Notes: generated from the letters alone by a model not told the origin. Positions 1 to 11,895 are shown, counted from the stretch's first letter. The stretch is 64,000 nt of DNA from Halobacteroides halobius DSM 5150 (GCF_000328625.1 NC_019978.1:2294001-2358000); one strand, 5' to 3'. Numbers and translations: made by a program.

Positions 1-688
1 GGGCGATTTCTTGGCCCTTAACAAATTTCTCATCTTTAGTAACTAAGACTAACATTGCTTGATTAGTACACACTCCCACCCTGACTACTAAATGGCGCAA
101 TAGCCCTTGATGAATTTCTTCATTGTAAATAGATAAATTATAATCCTCTATTAATTTTACTGCTCTATCAACAATTCGATTAATAACTGGATGTTGGATT
201 TGACAATCCTTAACTTTAATTAACTTATGACTTCCAGCTGCATAAAAACCCGTAATTACTTCTTCATCTTCAACCCCTAAAGGAAACTGAGCTTTATTAC
301 GATATAGATAAGGATTTTCCATACCCTTAACTTGATTAATCTTAATATCATCTAGCTTGGCAATCCGCTCTATAGCATCTTCAACCATCTGTTGTTTATA
401 ATTAAGTTGCGCCGTATAATCAATATGTTGCATCTGACATCCACCACATAAATCATACTTGGGACACTCCGAATCAATTCTTTCCTCTACTGGTGCAACT
501 ACATCTACTACCTTCCCCCGACCATAATTTCTTTTTACTTCTGTAACCTTTATCTTTACTACTTCTCCTGGCACTCCACCAGTAACAAAAATAGCGAAAT
601 CATCTTTTCTACCTACTACATCTCCACCATAAGCTATATTCTCTAATTTAATAGTTGTCATATCTCCTACTTTAACTGGTTTGACCAT
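1..688 (-). CDS. rlmD: 23S rRNA (uracil-5-)-methyltransferase, RlmD/RumA type, C-terminus cut by the window edge
   Basis: SAM-dependent methyltransferase expected to make 5-methyluridine in 23S rRNA. Only the first 229 residues are in the window. The ATG at 688 is preceded by GGGAGGAG. An N-terminal TRAM-like beta domain (about residues 1-60) is followed by the family's iron-sulfur cysteine motif, seen as CPKYDLCGGCQMQH. The methyltransferase domain with its catalytic Cys lies beyond position 1. The gene starts 31 bases after the flippase-like gene on the same strand, so the two are probably co-transcribed. RlmD, RlmCD and TrmA-like paralogues cannot be separated from this half; the cysteine motif excludes only members without the cluster. 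Confidence 0.85.
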   Translation of the reverse strand, partial: MVKPVKVGDMTTIKLENIAYGGDVVGRKDDFAIFVTGGVPGEVVKIKVTEVKRNYGRGKVVDVVAPVEERIDSECPKYDLCGGCQMQHIDYTAQLNYKQQMVEDAIERIAKLDDIKINQVKGMENPYLYRNKAQFPLGVEDEEVITGFYAAGSHKLIKVKDCQIQHPVINRIVDRAVKLIEDYNLSIYNEEIHQGLLRHLVVRVGVCTNQAMLVLVTKDEKFVKGQEIA

Positions 689-719
689 TCTACTCCTCCC
701 TTATATCTAATTTAAGCCT

Positions 720-1736
720 TTATTGGCTTACTTCCTTATCTAAATTAAAAACTTTAAAGGAGATTATTCCTCCTACTATCAAGTAGCTATAATAAGTAAA
801 AAAACGCCAACCCCCTACTACTATTCCTAGCACTGAGACTGGTAAACTCTGTTGTAACAAACTAGCTAAAATAACCTCCACTCCACTACCTCCAGGGATT
901 GGAATAAAGATAGCAGCTGTATAAATCAATAACTGGATTAAGATAAGAGATCCTAAGTTCATTTGTAAATTAAGACTTCTGATTATAAAGTAAATAACTA
1001 TAAATTGAGCACTCCAGGATAACACTGTTAGAATAAAACTAAAGACTAGCTCCCACTTACTAACCTTTAAGTATCTCCAAAGAGCTTGATAAAAAATACG
1101 TATCTCCCTAGCTAATTCCCTTTTCCAAGCATATATCTTTTGCTCATCAACAATTTTTTTAATTAAGCTTCTATTTAATAACCAAAAGCAGATTAAAACT
1201 AAATTACGAGGGTGATACAATAATAAATAAATCACTACTAATAAACCTAGAATAAAAATCGTGACCCCCAAAATTAATAGTTTGCCATTAATATAAGAAA
1301 CAAATAAACTACGTAACTTAAAAAATACTAATGGTAAACTAAAGATAAAAAAGACTAATCTAAGAATTAACTCTACGATTACAATAGCACTAGCTCTACC
1401 CGAAGAAACATTTGATTTAGCTAATGCAACCACTTTAAAAGGTTGGCCCCCAACCCCTGAGGGAGTAATATTAGCAAAAAAGCTACCTACTAAACCTATC
1501 TCAATAGCAGCTAACAAAGGTAATTTAACATCTACCCCTTTAGCTAAAACCTTTAGTTTAAACCCATTAGCAAACCAAACAAACCCCATAATACCTGAAC
1601 TAATTACTATATATATCCAGTTTAAATTTTTTAACACCTGCCAAGTTTGTTGATTAACTGTAAACAAAATGAGTATTACAAGTATTATTAAACTGAAGCT
1701 TAATGTGAATAAAATTTTATTTTTTAACTTATTCAT
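720..1736 (-). CDS. Lysylphosphatidylglycerol synthase TM-region / UPF0104 flippase-like membrane protein
   Basis: A 338-residue integral membrane protein of the YbhN/UPF0104 family, the domain that forms the flippase half of MprF. It has no C-terminal aminoacyl-transferase domain, so it is not a complete MprF. About eight hydrophobic segments are visible. Both family signature loops are present: FANITPSGVGGQPFK near residue 90 and IPIPGGSGVEV near residue 280. It starts at an ATG behind GGGGGATTAA and runs into rlmD 31 bases downstream. The substrate is unknown; a lipid-linked molecule is a family-based guess. Confidence 0.8.
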   Translation of the reverse strand: MNKLKNKILFTLSFSLIILVILILFTVNQQTWQVLKNLNWIYIVISSGIMGFVWFANGFKLKVLAKGVDVKLPLLAAIEIGLVGSFFANITPSGVGGQPFKVVALAKSNVSSGRASAIVIVELILRLVFFIFSLPLVFFKLRSLFVSYINGKLLILGVTIFILGLLVVIYLLLYHPRNLVLICFWLLNRSLIKKIVDEQKIYAWKRELAREIRIFYQALWRYLKVSKWELVFSFILTVLSWSAQFIVIYFIIRSLNLQMNLGSLILIQLLIYTAAIFIPIPGGSGVEVILASLLQQSLPVSVLGIVVGGWRFFTYYSYLIVGGIISFKVFNLDKEVSQ

Positions 1737-1866
1737 TTAATCCCCCACTAAATTACTAGTTCAATATTAGTTTATTTCATTATCAAATATCAATTCATTC
1801 AACAAGTAATTATATCAAAAAATAACTTCTAAAAAAACCTTTTAGCAAAATTGATTAAAAATAGAA

Positions 1867-1886
1867 GACGACCCACTAGGGTCGCC
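1867..1886 (-). terminator. Hairpin, likely minus-strand terminator
   Basis: GACGACCC and GGGTCGCC form an 8-bp stem with one wobble and a 4-base loop. On the minus strand a T-rich stretch follows. It could end minus-strand transcription coming from icd, which otherwise runs antisense through the small gene at 1948. Confidence 0.5.
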
Positions 1887-1947
1887 AAAATTTAGAAAAG
1901 GATTTTATCATAAAATAACTAATCATATTATACAAGGAGGTATTAAT

Positions 1948-2238
1948 ATGAAAAAAGCTTTTATTCCAACTTTAAATTGGTTAATATTTAATACATTAGC
2001 CTATATTATCTACTTTTTTATGGGTTGGAACAAAAAAATTGAACTATTCTTCAGGGCTAGTAAATTAATTAAAATCCCTTTGCTAGAAAATAATCCTTTA
2101 CCTTTGTTTTATCTAATTAGCATGGGAATTATTATAGTTATTGGTCTTTTTGATACTTATATTAGAGCTCACCAGCAAGAAACACAAGAAAAAGAAGATG
2201 AGATCAAACACAGAAGATACTACTCTACCCCTAGTTGA
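1948..2238 (+). CDS. Small two-helix membrane protein of unknown function
   Basis: A 96-residue protein with a good ribosome-binding site (ACAAGGAGG, 9 bases before the ATG). I do not recognise a family. It has two hydrophobic segments (about residues 8-26 and 50-70), a basic loop between them, and a charged Glu/Lys/Arg/His-rich tail. The last 19 bases overlap the 3' end of icd on the other strand, so the two are convergent. The ribosome-binding site and membrane-protein composition argue that it is real, but only homologues would confirm it. Confidence 0.6.
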   Translation: MKKAFIPTLNWLIFNTLAYIIYFFMGWNKKIELFFRASKLIKIPLLENNPLPLFYLISMGIIIVIGLFDTYIRAHQQETQEKEDEIKHRRYYSTPS

Positions 2239-3224
2239 TTAATTATTTCTTCAGTTAATTCAGTCGTAGTAGCAGTACCACCTAAATCAGCCGTTAGTAC
2301 TTCTCCTCTAGTCAATACCTCTTCAATAGCAGTTTCAATTTGAGAAGCTGCTTTTTCTTCTCCTAAATGCTCTAACATTAGGCAAGCTGATAATAATAAA
2401 GCAATTGGATTAGCTTTATCCTCTCCTGCAATATCAGGAGCAGAACCATGAACTGCTTCAAATACTGCTAATTGATCATTTAAATTAGCTCCAGGTGTTA
2501 CACCTAATCCCCCGATCAAACCAGCACATAGATCAGATACAATATCACCATATAAATTAGGTAAGACTAATACATCATAGTCCTCGGGGTATTGGACTAA
2601 CTGCATACACATATTATCAACAATTTTATTATTAAACTTAATATCTGGATAATCTTGGGCTACTTCTTCTGCTACTGACTTAAATAAACCATCACTTAAC
2701 TTTAAGATATTAGCTTTATGTACTGCTGTAACCTGCTCTCTATCATTTTCTAGAGCATATTCAAAAGCTGCTCTAACAATTCTCTCTGAAGCTTCTCTAG
2801 TAGTAATCTTAATACTCTCTGCAGCGTTATCTCCTACATTATGTTCAATCCCAGCGTATAAACCTTCTGTATTCTCTCTAAAAATTACTACATCTAAGTC
2901 AGAAAACTGAGTTGGTGCTCCCTTTAAAATCTTAGCTGGTCTTAAATTAACATATAAATCTAACTTTTGTCTAATAGCTACATTAACACTTCTAAATCCA
3001 CTTCCTACTGGGGTGGTAATTGGCCCTTTTAAAGCCACTTTATTCTTCTTAATTGACTGTAAAACTTCTTCAGGTAACGGTGTTCCATACTCTTCCATTA
3101 CATTGGCCCCTGCATTTACAGTCTGCCACTTGATATCTACTCCTGCTGCGGAAATTATCTGCTGTACCGCCTCAGTAATTTCTGGTCCAATTCCATCTCC
3201 TGGTATTAAAGTTACATTATACAT
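2220..3224 (-). CDS. icd: NAD-type isocitrate dehydrogenase (isocitrate/isopropylmalate dehydrogenase family)
   Basis: Oxidative decarboxylation of isocitrate to 2-oxoglutarate. The 334-residue protein is short, like NAD-linked IDH and isopropylmalate dehydrogenase. Substrate-loop signatures favour isocitrate: [21 protein letters not shown] and [14 protein letters not shown]. The metal-binding [10 protein letters not shown] and the cofactor loop [14 protein letters not shown] are present. I start it at the second ATG (3224), because GAGGAGTGA, the ribosome-binding site, lies between it and the ATG at 3239. The divergent neighbour is citrate synthase, which supports isocitrate over isopropylmalate. 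Together they give the glutamate-forming arm of the TCA cycle; aconitase is not in the window. Confidence 0.85.
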   Translation of the reverse strand: MYNVTLIPGDGIGPEITEAVQQIISAAGVDIKWQTVNAGANVMEEYGTPLPEEVLQSIKKNKVALKGPITTPVGSGFRSVNVAIRQKLDLYVNLRPAKILKGAPTQFSDLDVVIFRENTEGLYAGIEHNVGDNAAESIKITTREASERIVRAAFEYALENDREQVTAVHKANILKLSDGLFKSVAEEVAQDYPDIKFNNKIVDNMCMQLVQYPEDYDVLVLPNLYGDIVSDLCAGLIGGLGVTPGANLNDQLAVFEAVHGSAPDIAGEDKANPIALLLSACLMLEHLGEEKAASQIETAIEEVLTRGEVLTADLGGTATTTELTEEIINQLGVE

Positions 3225-3269
3225 CTTCTCACTCCTCATCTAATTTTAGATAATATTAATATTATGTAC

Positions 3270-3298
3270 ATAATACAGTCTCTTAACCAAGATGTCAA
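3270..3298 (-). promoter_or_regulatory. Sigma-A promoter of icd
   Basis: TTGACA (3298-3293) and TATTAT (3275-3270) are separated by exactly 17 bases. They lie 46 bases upstream of the icd start codon. Confidence 0.75.
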
Positions 3299-3396
3299 TT
3301 TTAACTTTAATCTTAATCTAATCAGATTGTAATTTCAAAGGATATATGATAGTATAATTATACCTATATTTGAATAGATATAAAAGGAGGTAAACT

Positions 3397-4638
3397 ATGC
3401 TGTCCCAAATCAAAGAAGCTCTATCAAATCTTGAGAATAAGAAACTGAAAGAAAAGTATATGCAAATAATAATAACTATGTTTGAAAAAGGATATTTTCC
3501 TGGACTTGAAAATATTCCTGTAGCTAAATCAAGTGTCAGTAATATCGATGGGGAAAATGGTCTTCTTACCTTTAGAGGCTATCCAATTCAAGAATTAGCT
3601 AATAATTGTTCTTATGAAGATGTCTGCTTTTTATTACTTAAAGGTGATCTGCCAATACCTCAAGAAAAAAAGGAACTAAAAAAGCAACTCCTAGCTAGTA
3701 AAGGAATTGACTCTAAAATCAAAGAAACGATAATTTCTATGAATGATAACTTACACCCTATGTATATGTTAAGTTCAAGTGTGTTACAGTTACAAAGTAA
3801 TGACCCAAAGTGTTTTGATCTAGATCAATATACTGTAAATTTAAATCGTGCTATTCAATTGATTGCAAAGTTACCTACTATAATGGGGGTCTATCAAACT
3901 CAGAACCCTGAATTTGCTCAAGGTAAAACTTTTGATTCTTTTGCGCAGTATATTTTATACTGTTTTAATCAAGAATTAGCTGCTAAACCAAAGTGGGTTA
4001 ATATTCTTGATAAACTTTTAATATTACATGGCGATCATACAATGAATAATAGCACATTTTCAGTTCGAGCAGTAGGGTCTTCTAAAGCAAGTATTTATGC
4101 ATCAATCTCTTCTGCTATTAATTCTTTATCTGGACCACTTCATGGCGGGGCTAATGAAAAAGTAATTAAAATGTTAACTGAGATTGGTGCTCCAGAAAAT
4201 GTTGAAAGTTACATCCAAGAGCAATTAAAAGCAGGAGAAAAAATAATGGGACTAGGCCATAGAGTCTATAGAACATATGACCCTAGAGCTCTTTATCTAA
4301 AAGAAGAAATACTACCTCAAATCTTTGCTGAAGATTCACCAGAAGTTAATTCTAAGCTTGAAAATTTATATAATACAGCTCAGAAAATGGAAGAAATAGC
4401 TTTAAATAAATTTGCAGATAAGAAAATTTTCCCTAATATTGACTTTTGGTCAGGTCTAGTACTTAGAGCAATGAAGATTGAACCAAAGTACTTTACTACA
4501 ATCTTTGCTCTAGGTCGAATTATGGGCTGGTGTGCTCATTGGGTTGAAAATTTAGAAGTAAAAAATAAAATCTTCAGACCAAACCAATTATATGATGGCT
4601 TTAACACCAGACATGTTTTACGAGATCAATTAAAATAA
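3397..4638 (+). CDS. gltA: Citrate synthase
   Basis: Condenses acetyl-CoA and oxaloacetate to citrate. It has 413 residues, in the usual range. The catalytic triad regions are recognisable: the first His in ILHGDHTMNNSTF, the second in GPLHGGANE, and the Asp in NIDFWSG; the CoA/citrate loop GLGHRVYRTYDPRA is also intact. The start follows AAGGAGG by 7 bases. A TATAAT at 3353-3358 is the likely -10 box, without a good -35 partner. The gene is divergent from icd and ends at a hairpin shared with gatB. In an anaerobe this pair most likely feeds glutamate synthesis rather than a full cycle. Confidence 0.93.
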   Translation: MLSQIKEALSNLENKKLKEKYMQIIITMFEKGYFPGLENIPVAKSSVSNIDGENGLLTFRGYPIQELANNCSYEDVCFLLLKGDLPIPQEKKELKKQLLASKGIDSKIKETIISMNDNLHPMYMLSSSVLQLQSNDPKCFDLDQYTVNLNRAIQLIAKLPTIMGVYQTQNPEFAQGKTFDSFAQYILYCFNQELAAKPKWVNILDKLLILHGDHTMNNSTFSVRAVGSSKASIYASISSAINSLSGPLHGGANEKVIKMLTEIGAPENVESYIQEQLKAGEKIMGLGHRVYRTYDPRALYLKEEILPQIFAEDSPEVNSKLENLYNTAQKMEEIALNKFADKKIFPNIDFWSGLVLRAMKIEPKYFTTIFALGRIMGWCAHWVENLEVKNKIFRPNQLYDGFNTRHVLRDQLK

Positions 4639-4641
4639 ATA

Positions 4642-4667
4642 ATTCCCCCTATTTAACCAGGGGGAAT
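4642..4667. terminator. Bidirectional terminator between gltA and gatB
   Basis: ATTCCCCCT (4642-4650) and AGGGGGAAT (4659-4667) form a perfect 9-bp stem with an 8-base loop. AT-rich sequence lies on both sides, and the hairpin sits between two convergent genes. Confidence 0.8.
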
Positions 4668-4672
4668 ATTTA

Positions 4673-6118
4673 TTACTCTTCTAGTTTTTCCTGTAATAAC
4701 TCTCTAACCTTTTGTGGATTAGCTTTTCCACCACTAGCTTGCATTGTTTGTCCAATTAAGAATCCAATTACATTCTTATTTCCACCATGATAATCATCTA
4801 CTGCTGATTGGTTATCAGCTAACACATCAGCAACAATATTATCTAATTCATCTTCATCACTAATCTGCTTTAAACCTTTTTCTTCTACAATAGCTTCTGG
4901 CTTTTTACCCGTAGTGAACATATCTTCAAAAACTTCTCTAGCAATATCTCGAGAAATAGTACCCTCTTCCATCATAGTTAATAAATCAGCTAAGTCTTGA
5001 GGCGCAAATTTAATCTTACTTATTTCTATATCCTCTTCATTTAATAAACGAGAGAATTGGCCCATCATCCAATTACTAACTTCTTTAGCATCCTCATAAT
5101 TTTTTACTACTGCTTCAAAGAAGTCAGCCATCTCTCTATCAGCAGTAATTACTCCAGCATCATACTCCGGAATACCTAACTCATTAACATAGCGAGATTG
5201 TCTAGCATCTGGTAACTCCGGAATACTAGTTTCTATTTCATTAACCCACTCTTCTTTTACAATTACTGGAACTAAATCTGGTTCTGGGAAATAACGATAA
5301 TCATGTGCTTCTTCTTTTTCTCTTAGTGGCAAGGTCTTTCCTGCGTCTCCATCCCAAGTTCTTGTACCTTGAATTATTGTGCCACCTTCAGCTAAAACTT
5401 TAGCTTGACGCTTAGCTTCATATGTTAAAGCTTTTTCAATTGCTTTAAAAGAATTCATATTCTTTAGCTCAGTTTTAGTTCCTAATTCATCTGCACCCTT
5501 AGGAGCTATAGAAAGGTTGGCATCTGCTCTTAAAGAACCCTCTGCCATTTCACAGTCAGAAACTGCTATGTACTCTAAGATACTCTTTAATTTCTTTAAA
5601 TAAGCAACTGCTTGTTTAGGAGAATGTAAATCAGGTTCACTAACAATCTCAATTAGGGGCGTTCCTACCCGATTATAATCAACCAAACTAGAATCTGCAC
5701 TAGAAATATCACCGGCATGGGTTAACTTTCCTGCATCTTCTTCTAGATGAATCCTAGTAATTCCTATCTGATAATTATTCTCTTCAACTTCAATAGTTAT
5801 TGCACCATCCTCACAAAATGGTAAATCAAATTGAGATATTTGATAAGCCTTAGGCAAATCAGCATAGAAATAATTTTTTCGGTCAAACTTACTAAATGTA
5901 GCTATTTCACAATCTAAAGCTAAACCAGCTTTAATAATATAATCAACTGCTTTTTTATTTAAAACAGGTAATGTCCCAGGTAAACCTAAACATATAGGAC
6001 AGGTATGATCATTAGGCTCAGCACCAAACTCATTTTTACATCCACAAAATATTTTAGTATCTGTATCTAATTGAGCATGAACTTCTAACCCAATTGTAAT
6101 CTCATAGTTTTCTAACAT
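4673..6118 (-). CDS. gatB: Aspartyl/glutamyl-tRNA(Asn/Gln) amidotransferase subunit B
   Basis: The kinase/tRNA-binding subunit of GatCAB. It activates misacylated Glu-tRNAGln or Asp-tRNAAsn, which is then amidated with ammonia from GatA. It has 481 residues from the ATG at 6118, which follows CAGGAGGTGG. An upstream in-frame extension is rejected because it lies inside gatA. The family start motif GLEVHAQL is present, then the zinc-site cysteines (FCGCKNEF and HTCPICLGLPG). The C-terminal YqeY-like tail ends with GGKANPQKV. It is the last gene of gatC-gatA-gatB. Its presence implies that Gln- and/or Asn-tRNA is made by transamidation, as usual in Firmicutes. Confidence 0.96.
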   Translation of the reverse strand: MLENYEITIGLEVHAQLDTDTKIFCGCKNEFGAEPNDHTCPICLGLPGTLPVLNKKAVDYIIKAGLALDCEIATFSKFDRKNYFYADLPKAYQISQFDLPFCEDGAITIEVEENNYQIGITRIHLEEDAGKLTHAGDISSADSSLVDYNRVGTPLIEIVSEPDLHSPKQAVAYLKKLKSILEYIAVSDCEMAEGSLRADANLSIAPKGADELGTKTELKNMNSFKAIEKALTYEAKRQAKVLAEGGTIIQGTRTWDGDAGKTLPLREKEEAHDYRYFPEPDLVPVIVKEEWVNEIETSIPELPDARQSRYVNELGIPEYDAGVITADREMADFFEAVVKNYEDAKEVSNWMMGQFSRLLNEEDIEISKIKFAPQDLADLLTMMEEGTISRDIAREVFEDMFTTGKKPEAIVEEKGLKQISDEDELDNIVADVLADNQSAVDDYHGGNKNVIGFLIGQTMQASGGKANPQKVRELLQEKLEE

Positions 6119-6134
6119 AACTTCCACCTCCTGA

Positions 6135-7574
6135 TTACTCAGTATCTGTTGCTTGTTCAAAAGCATAAGCAACTTGTAAAATAGTTTCCTCATCAAAAGC
6201 TTGACCAATAATATGTAATCCTATTGGTAACCCCTGTTCATCAGTTCCACATGGCATAGATAAAGCAGGTAGACCAGCTAAATTAACTGGAATAGTACAT
6301 ATATCTGATAAATACATTTCTAATGGATCATCCGACTTATCTCCAACTTCAAAAGCAGTTGTAGGAGACGTAGGAGAGATTAATACATCATACTCTTTAA
6401 AAGCTTGGTCAAAGTCCTCTCTCACTAGAGTTCTAACCTTTTGTGCTTTTTTGTAGTAAGCATCATAATAACCTGAACTTAAAGCATAAGTACCTAACAT
6501 AATTCTACGTTTAACTTCATCTCCAAATCCTTCTTCTCGAGTTTCTTTAAACATATCAATTAAACCATTAGATTCACTTCGTAAACCATACCTTACTCCA
6601 TCATACCGGGCCAAGTTCGAACTAGCCTCAGCAGGTGCAATTAAATAATAGGCTGATAAAGCATATTCAGTATGTGGTAGAGAAACTTCTTCATACTCTG
6701 CTCCTAACTCCTCTAATTGTTCAATTGCTTCCCAAACTGATTTCTTAACCTCTTCATCAATTCCTTCACCAAAGTACTCTTTAGGAACCCCTATCTTTAG
6801 CCCTGCTATATCTTCTGTTAAGCTTTTAGTATAATCTGGAATCTCCCGTTCTACAGATGTAGAATCATACTGGTCATGTCCAGCAATATAATTTAAAGTT
6901 AGAGCACAATCAGTTACATCCTTAGTAATCGGGCCAATCTGATCTAATGAAGAAGCAAAAGCAACTAACCCATAGCGAGATACTAAACCATAAGTTGGCT
7001 TTAGACCTACTACCCCACAAAAAGATGCTGGTTGCCTAATTGAACCACCAGTATCAGAACCTAAAGCAATTGTTGCTTCTCCAGCAGCAACAGCAGCAGC
7101 AGATCCCCCACTAGAACCACCTGGTACTCGTTCTAAATCGCAAGGATTTTTAGTAACTTGAATTCCCGAGTTCTCAGTTGAAGACCCCATAGCAAATTCA
7201 TCCATATTAGCTTTTCCAACCATAACCGCATCTTCAGCAAATAATTTTTCTACTACAGTAGCATCAAATGGTGGTTTGTAATTATGTAAAATCTCAGAAG
7301 AACATGTTGTCTTAACCCCTGCAGTAGACATATTATCCTTAATAGCAATGGGAATTCCTGCTAAAGGACTAACTTCTTCACCATTAGCTAGTTTTTGATC
7401 TACTTCTTTAGCTCGTTGTAAAGCATCCTCTTTAGTTAAAGTTACATAGGCTTGTACATCCGACTCCACTTCTTCTATTTGATTATAAACTGATTTAACA
7501 ATTTCTTGGGCTTTAACTTCCCCAGCCGTTAATTTCTCATGCAATTCATGAGCAGTTAACTGATAAAGTTCCAT
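6135..7574 (-). CDS. gatA: Aspartyl/glutamyl-tRNA amidotransferase subunit A
   Basis: Amidase-signature glutaminase that supplies ammonia to GatB. It has 479 residues, the normal length. The Ser-cisSer-Lys triad can be placed: Lys79 in IPIAIKDN, Ser154 in [10 protein letters not shown] and Ser178 in [13 protein letters not shown]. The start is an ATG behind AAGGAGGGAAAAGTT. It lies 24 bases downstream of gatC and 16 bases upstream of gatB. Other amidase-signature hydrolases are excluded by the context. Confidence 0.97.
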   Translation of the reverse strand: MELYQLTAHELHEKLTAGEVKAQEIVKSVYNQIEEVESDVQAYVTLTKEDALQRAKEVDQKLANGEEVSPLAGIPIAIKDNMSTAGVKTTCSSEILHNYKPPFDATVVEKLFAEDAVMVGKANMDEFAMGSSTENSGIQVTKNPCDLERVPGGSSGGSAAAVAAGEATIALGSDTGGSIRQPASFCGVVGLKPTYGLVSRYGLVAFASSLDQIGPITKDVTDCALTLNYIAGHDQYDSTSVEREIPDYTKSLTEDIAGLKIGVPKEYFGEGIDEEVKKSVWEAIEQLEELGAEYEEVSLPHTEYALSAYYLIAPAEASSNLARYDGVRYGLRSESNGLIDMFKETREEGFGDEVKRRIMLGTYALSSGYYDAYYKKAQKVRTLVREDFDQAFKEYDVLISPTSPTTAFEVGDKSDDPLEMYLSDICTIPVNLAGLPALSMPCGTDEQGLPIGLHIIGQAFDEETILQVAYAFEQATDTE

Positions 7575-7598
7575 AACTTTTCCCTCCTTGTTTAAATA

Positions 7599-7892
7599 TT
7601 ACTCATCACTTACAATCTGTGGTACTTTAAACATCCCCCGTTCTTTTTCTGGAGCATTTGCTAAGGCCTCTTCCCGATCAAGAGACTCTCTTACTTCATC
7701 ATCTCGGAAAACATTATTAACTGGTAGCACATGTGCCATTGGGTCTACATCTTCAGTATCAAGTTGATTTAACTTCTCAGCATGACCTAAAATATCACTT
7801 AATTGTTCAGTAAACTTATCCTTTTCTGCTTCAGTCAATTCTAATCTAGCTAAATGAGCCACCCGCTCTACTGTTTCCTTATCTAATTTCAT
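7599..7892 (-). CDS. gatC: Aspartyl/glutamyl-tRNA amidotransferase subunit C
   Basis: Small subunit that wraps around GatA and stabilises the GatCAB complex. The 97-residue protein has the family features: VERVAHLARLELTE near the N-terminus, the conserved central LDTEDVDPMAHV, and the C-terminal FKVPQIV. It is the first gene of the gatCAB operon, with AGGTGG 9 bases before the ATG and a likely promoter at 7950-7978. Confidence 0.95.
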   Translation of the reverse strand: MKLDKETVERVAHLARLELTEAEKDKFTEQLSDILGHAEKLNQLDTEDVDPMAHVLPVNNVFRDDEVRESLDREEALANAPEKERGMFKVPQIVSDE

Positions 7893-7949
7893 AATTTCAC
7901 CACCTCTTGATTAATAATAAATTTAATCCACGTTTTGAACTAGTTAGTT

Positions 7950-7978
7950 ATTATATCATAAGAGGAACCTTCCCGCAA
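7950..7978 (-). promoter_or_regulatory. Probable promoter of gatCAB
   Basis: TATAAT (7955-7950) with TTGCGG (7978-7973) 17 bases upstream. The -10 box is perfect and the -35 box is weak. Confidence 0.5.
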
Positions 7979-7981
7979 TAT

Positions 7982-8419
7982 CTACTCTTCCTTGATAATT
8001 ACTTCTTCAATCACATCTCCAGCTCTAATATCATCAATTACTTCTAACCCTTCTACAACCTTTCCAAAACAGGTATGTTTTCTATCTAAATGAGAAGTTC
8101 TCTTTCGATTATGACAGATAAAAAACTGCGATCCTCCTGTATCTTTTCCACTATGAGCCATAGATAATACTCCTCGCTCGTGATACTGTTTATCACCATC
8201 TACTTCACAATCAATAGTATAGCCTGGCCCTCCTGTTCCGTCTCCTTTAGGACATCCACCTTGAATTACAAAATCAGGAATTACCCGATGAAAAGTTAAA
8301 CCATCATAAAAGCCATCCTCAGCTAAACTACAAAAGTTATCTACTGTATTGGGGGCATCTTCTTCATAAAATTCAATCTTCATTACCCCTTTTTCTGTCT
8401 TCATCTCTGCTATTTTCAT
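7982..8419 (-). CDS. Peptidyl-prolyl cis-trans isomerase, cyclophilin type
   Basis: Cytoplasmic proline isomerase; there is no signal peptide. It has 145 residues, a minimal bacterial cyclophilin. The active-site strand [13 protein letters not shown] and the pocket GGSQFFI are intact, as is the later [11 protein letters not shown], where many cyclophilins have LDGKHTVFG. A TTG at 8422 directly precedes the ATG at 8419; I use the ATG because AGGAGG lies 7 bases before it. The gene is on its own between ligA and gatC. Confidence 0.93.
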   Translation of the reverse strand: MKIAEMKTEKGVMKIEFYEEDAPNTVDNFCSLAEDGFYDGLTFHRVIPDFVIQGGCPKGDGTGGPGYTIDCEVDGDKQYHERGVLSMAHSGKDTGGSQFFICHNRKRTSHLDRKHTCFGKVVEGLEVIDDIRAGDVIEEVIIKEE

Positions 8420-8465
8420 CAAATCTCCTCCTTTAATTATCTTTTTAATTGTAAATTGCTAACTC

Positions 8466-10475
<2,010 letters not shown>

Positions 10476-10564
10476 TTAGTATACCTCAATTAATAATAAT
10501 CATGTAACTCCATCTATATTACTTTTCGTGCTGTAGCTCTAAACTCCTTTTTTAACTATAACAT

Positions 10565-10593
10565 TTGCGATTGTCTTTTTAGTTTAGTATAAT
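10565..10593 (+). promoter_or_regulatory. Promoter of the TrkA-type gene
   Basis: TTGCGA (10565-10570) and TATAAT (10588-10593) with a 17-base spacer, 72 bases before the start codon. Confidence 0.6.
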
Positions 10594-10665
10594 GGATAAA
10601 TGTGAGTTTAAGCTCATTATAATCCCTAAATAATTACAGTTAATTCTTTAAGGGAGGATGAATAA

Positions 10666-11331
10666 ATGAATATTATTATTGTTGGTGGAGGAAAAAAAGG
10701 ATTTCAATTGGCTAAATACTGTCATAAGTTTGGCCATCAAGTAACAGTTATCGAATCTAATAAAGAGAAAATAAATAAGCTAAAAGATAAGTTAGAAGTT
10801 AATGTTTTATTAGGAGATGGAACCAAACGTGATTATCTGGAAAAAGCAGGAGCCGAAGAAGGAGATATTGTTGTAGCTGCAACTAGCAATGACCAGGATA
10901 ATTTAGTAATCTGTCAACTAGCAGAACGGCAATTCGATATTGGAAGAACCCTAGCTTTAGTTAATAATCCAGGTAACGAAAAACTATTTGAGTGGTTAGG
11001 AGTTAATCAAGTGGTGAGTTCTACTTCATTAATGCTAGGATTAATTGAAGAAGAAATTGAGTGGAAAGAAAAATCAAACCTATGGGCTGATAGTATTAAT
11101 CAGTTAAAAATGCATTATATTCAAGTTGAAGAAGAGGCTATAGCTTGTAATCAAAAGATTAAAGATATTACTATTCCAGATGAGGCTATTCTAATTACAA
11201 TCTTAAGAGGGGATCAGGCTATTGTCCCTCGAGGTAATACTACCATTAAAGCTAAAGATACAGTTATTGCTCTAGCAGACCCAGAAGTTAAAGATAAACT
11301 ACTTTCACTAATGAAAAACAATACAGACTAA
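10666..11331 (+). CDS. TrkA/KtrA-family potassium channel regulatory subunit
   Basis: Cytosolic nucleotide-binding regulator of a Trk/Ktr potassium transporter. It has 221 residues. The RCK-N Rossmann domain begins with IIIVGGGKKG and has the acidic end of strand 2 (VIES) and GDGTKRDYLEKAG. The RCK-C domain (about residues 135-221) includes DITIPDEAILITILRGDQAIVPRG. It is half the length of proteobacterial TrkA (two RCK units) and so resembles Firmicutes KtrA/KtrC. No membrane subunit is adjacent. GGGAGGATG lies just before the ATG, and a strong terminator follows immediately. Confidence 0.85.
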   Translation: MNIIIVGGGKKGFQLAKYCHKFGHQVTVIESNKEKINKLKDKLEVNVLLGDGTKRDYLEKAGAEEGDIVVAATSNDQDNLVICQLAERQFDIGRTLALVNNPGNEKLFEWLGVNQVVSSTSLMLGLIEEEIEWKEKSNLWADSINQLKMHYIQVEEEAIACNQKIKDITIPDEAILITILRGDQAIVPRGNTTIKAKDTVIALADPEVKDKLLSLMKNNTD

Positions 11332-11363
11332 AAAAAGGCGTTGGGATTACCCAACGCCTTTTT
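11332..11363. terminator. Strong bidirectional terminator
   Basis: A 14-bp stem (AAAAAGGCGTTGGG with CCCAACGCCTTTTT) and an ATTA loop. It has A/T tracts on both sides, so it serves both the TrkA-type gene and the rubrerythrin-type gene. Confidence 0.92.
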
Positions 11364-11366
11364 ATT

Positions 11367-11786
11367 TTATCCAAAGTATCTATCTAACAGACCTTTTAAC
11401 ATACTAGCATGTCTAGCTTCATCTTTAGCAGACTCATCAAAGAAGTCATGTGCTGGATCAATTCCTGCTTCTTTAGCATCTACTGCTGCTTTACGCTTAG
11501 TCTTATTGGCTCCTTGTTCTCCTTGTAACATCTTCTCAATGTCTTCTTTAACTGAACCACTAATCTTACCATTTAACTCTGCAAATCTTGCTGCATGTTC
11601 AGCTTCTTCTTTAGCAATTCTCTTTAGTACCTCTGCTACTTCTGGATAACCTTCTCTCTGAGCTTGACGAGCCATTGCTAAATACTGCCCTACCTCATTA
11701 GTTTCTCCTTGAAATTGGCCCTTTACTATCTTTTCTAAATCTGTTCCTTTAGTTACACCTAACTTATTCTCTACTGCAAAATCCAT
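11367..11786 (-). CDS. Rubrerythrin-type ferritin-like diiron protein without rubredoxin domain
   Basis: A four-helix diiron protein of 139 residues, probably for peroxide or oxygen defence in an anaerobe. Ligand motifs of both helix pairs can be seen: a Glu in [24 protein letters not shown], and the late [11 protein letters not shown]. The rubredoxin FeS4 domain of classical rubrerythrin is absent, so electrons must come from a separate carrier. It has a perfect-spacing promoter (11896-11924) followed by a PerR/Fur-like 7-1-7 inverted repeat. The 5' leader is about 100 bases. Confidence 0.85.
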   Translation of the reverse strand: MDFAVENKLGVTKGTDLEKIVKGQFQGETNEVGQYLAMARQAQREGYPEVAEVLKRIAKEEAEHAARFAELNGKISGSVKEDIEKMLQGEQGANKTKRKAAVDAKEAGIDPAHDFFDESAKDEARHASMLKGLLDRYFG

Positions 11787-11875
11787 TTTAATTCCCCCTT
11801 ATTAATTAAATAATAATCCTAATAATTAAATTACCACAATTAATTAAAACTATGTATTAAATCTTTACCCCTTAT

Positions 11876-11890
11876 CAGTAATTATTACTA
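11876..11890 (-). promoter_or_regulatory. Candidate PerR/Fur-type operator
   Basis: TAGTAATAATTACTG is a near-perfect 7-1-7 inverted repeat, the architecture of Fur-family boxes. It lies 5 bases downstream of the -10 box of the rubrerythrin-type gene. The peroxide-response assignment is inference from the downstream gene. Confidence 0.4.
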
Positions 11891-11895
11891 TTAAT

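Noticed and set aside
2220-3224. 3-isopropylmalate dehydrogenase (leuB) as identity of the gene
   Set aside because: The substrate loop and [11 protein letters not shown] segment fit NAD-isocitrate dehydrogenase, and the divergent neighbour is citrate synthase; no leucine genes are nearby.
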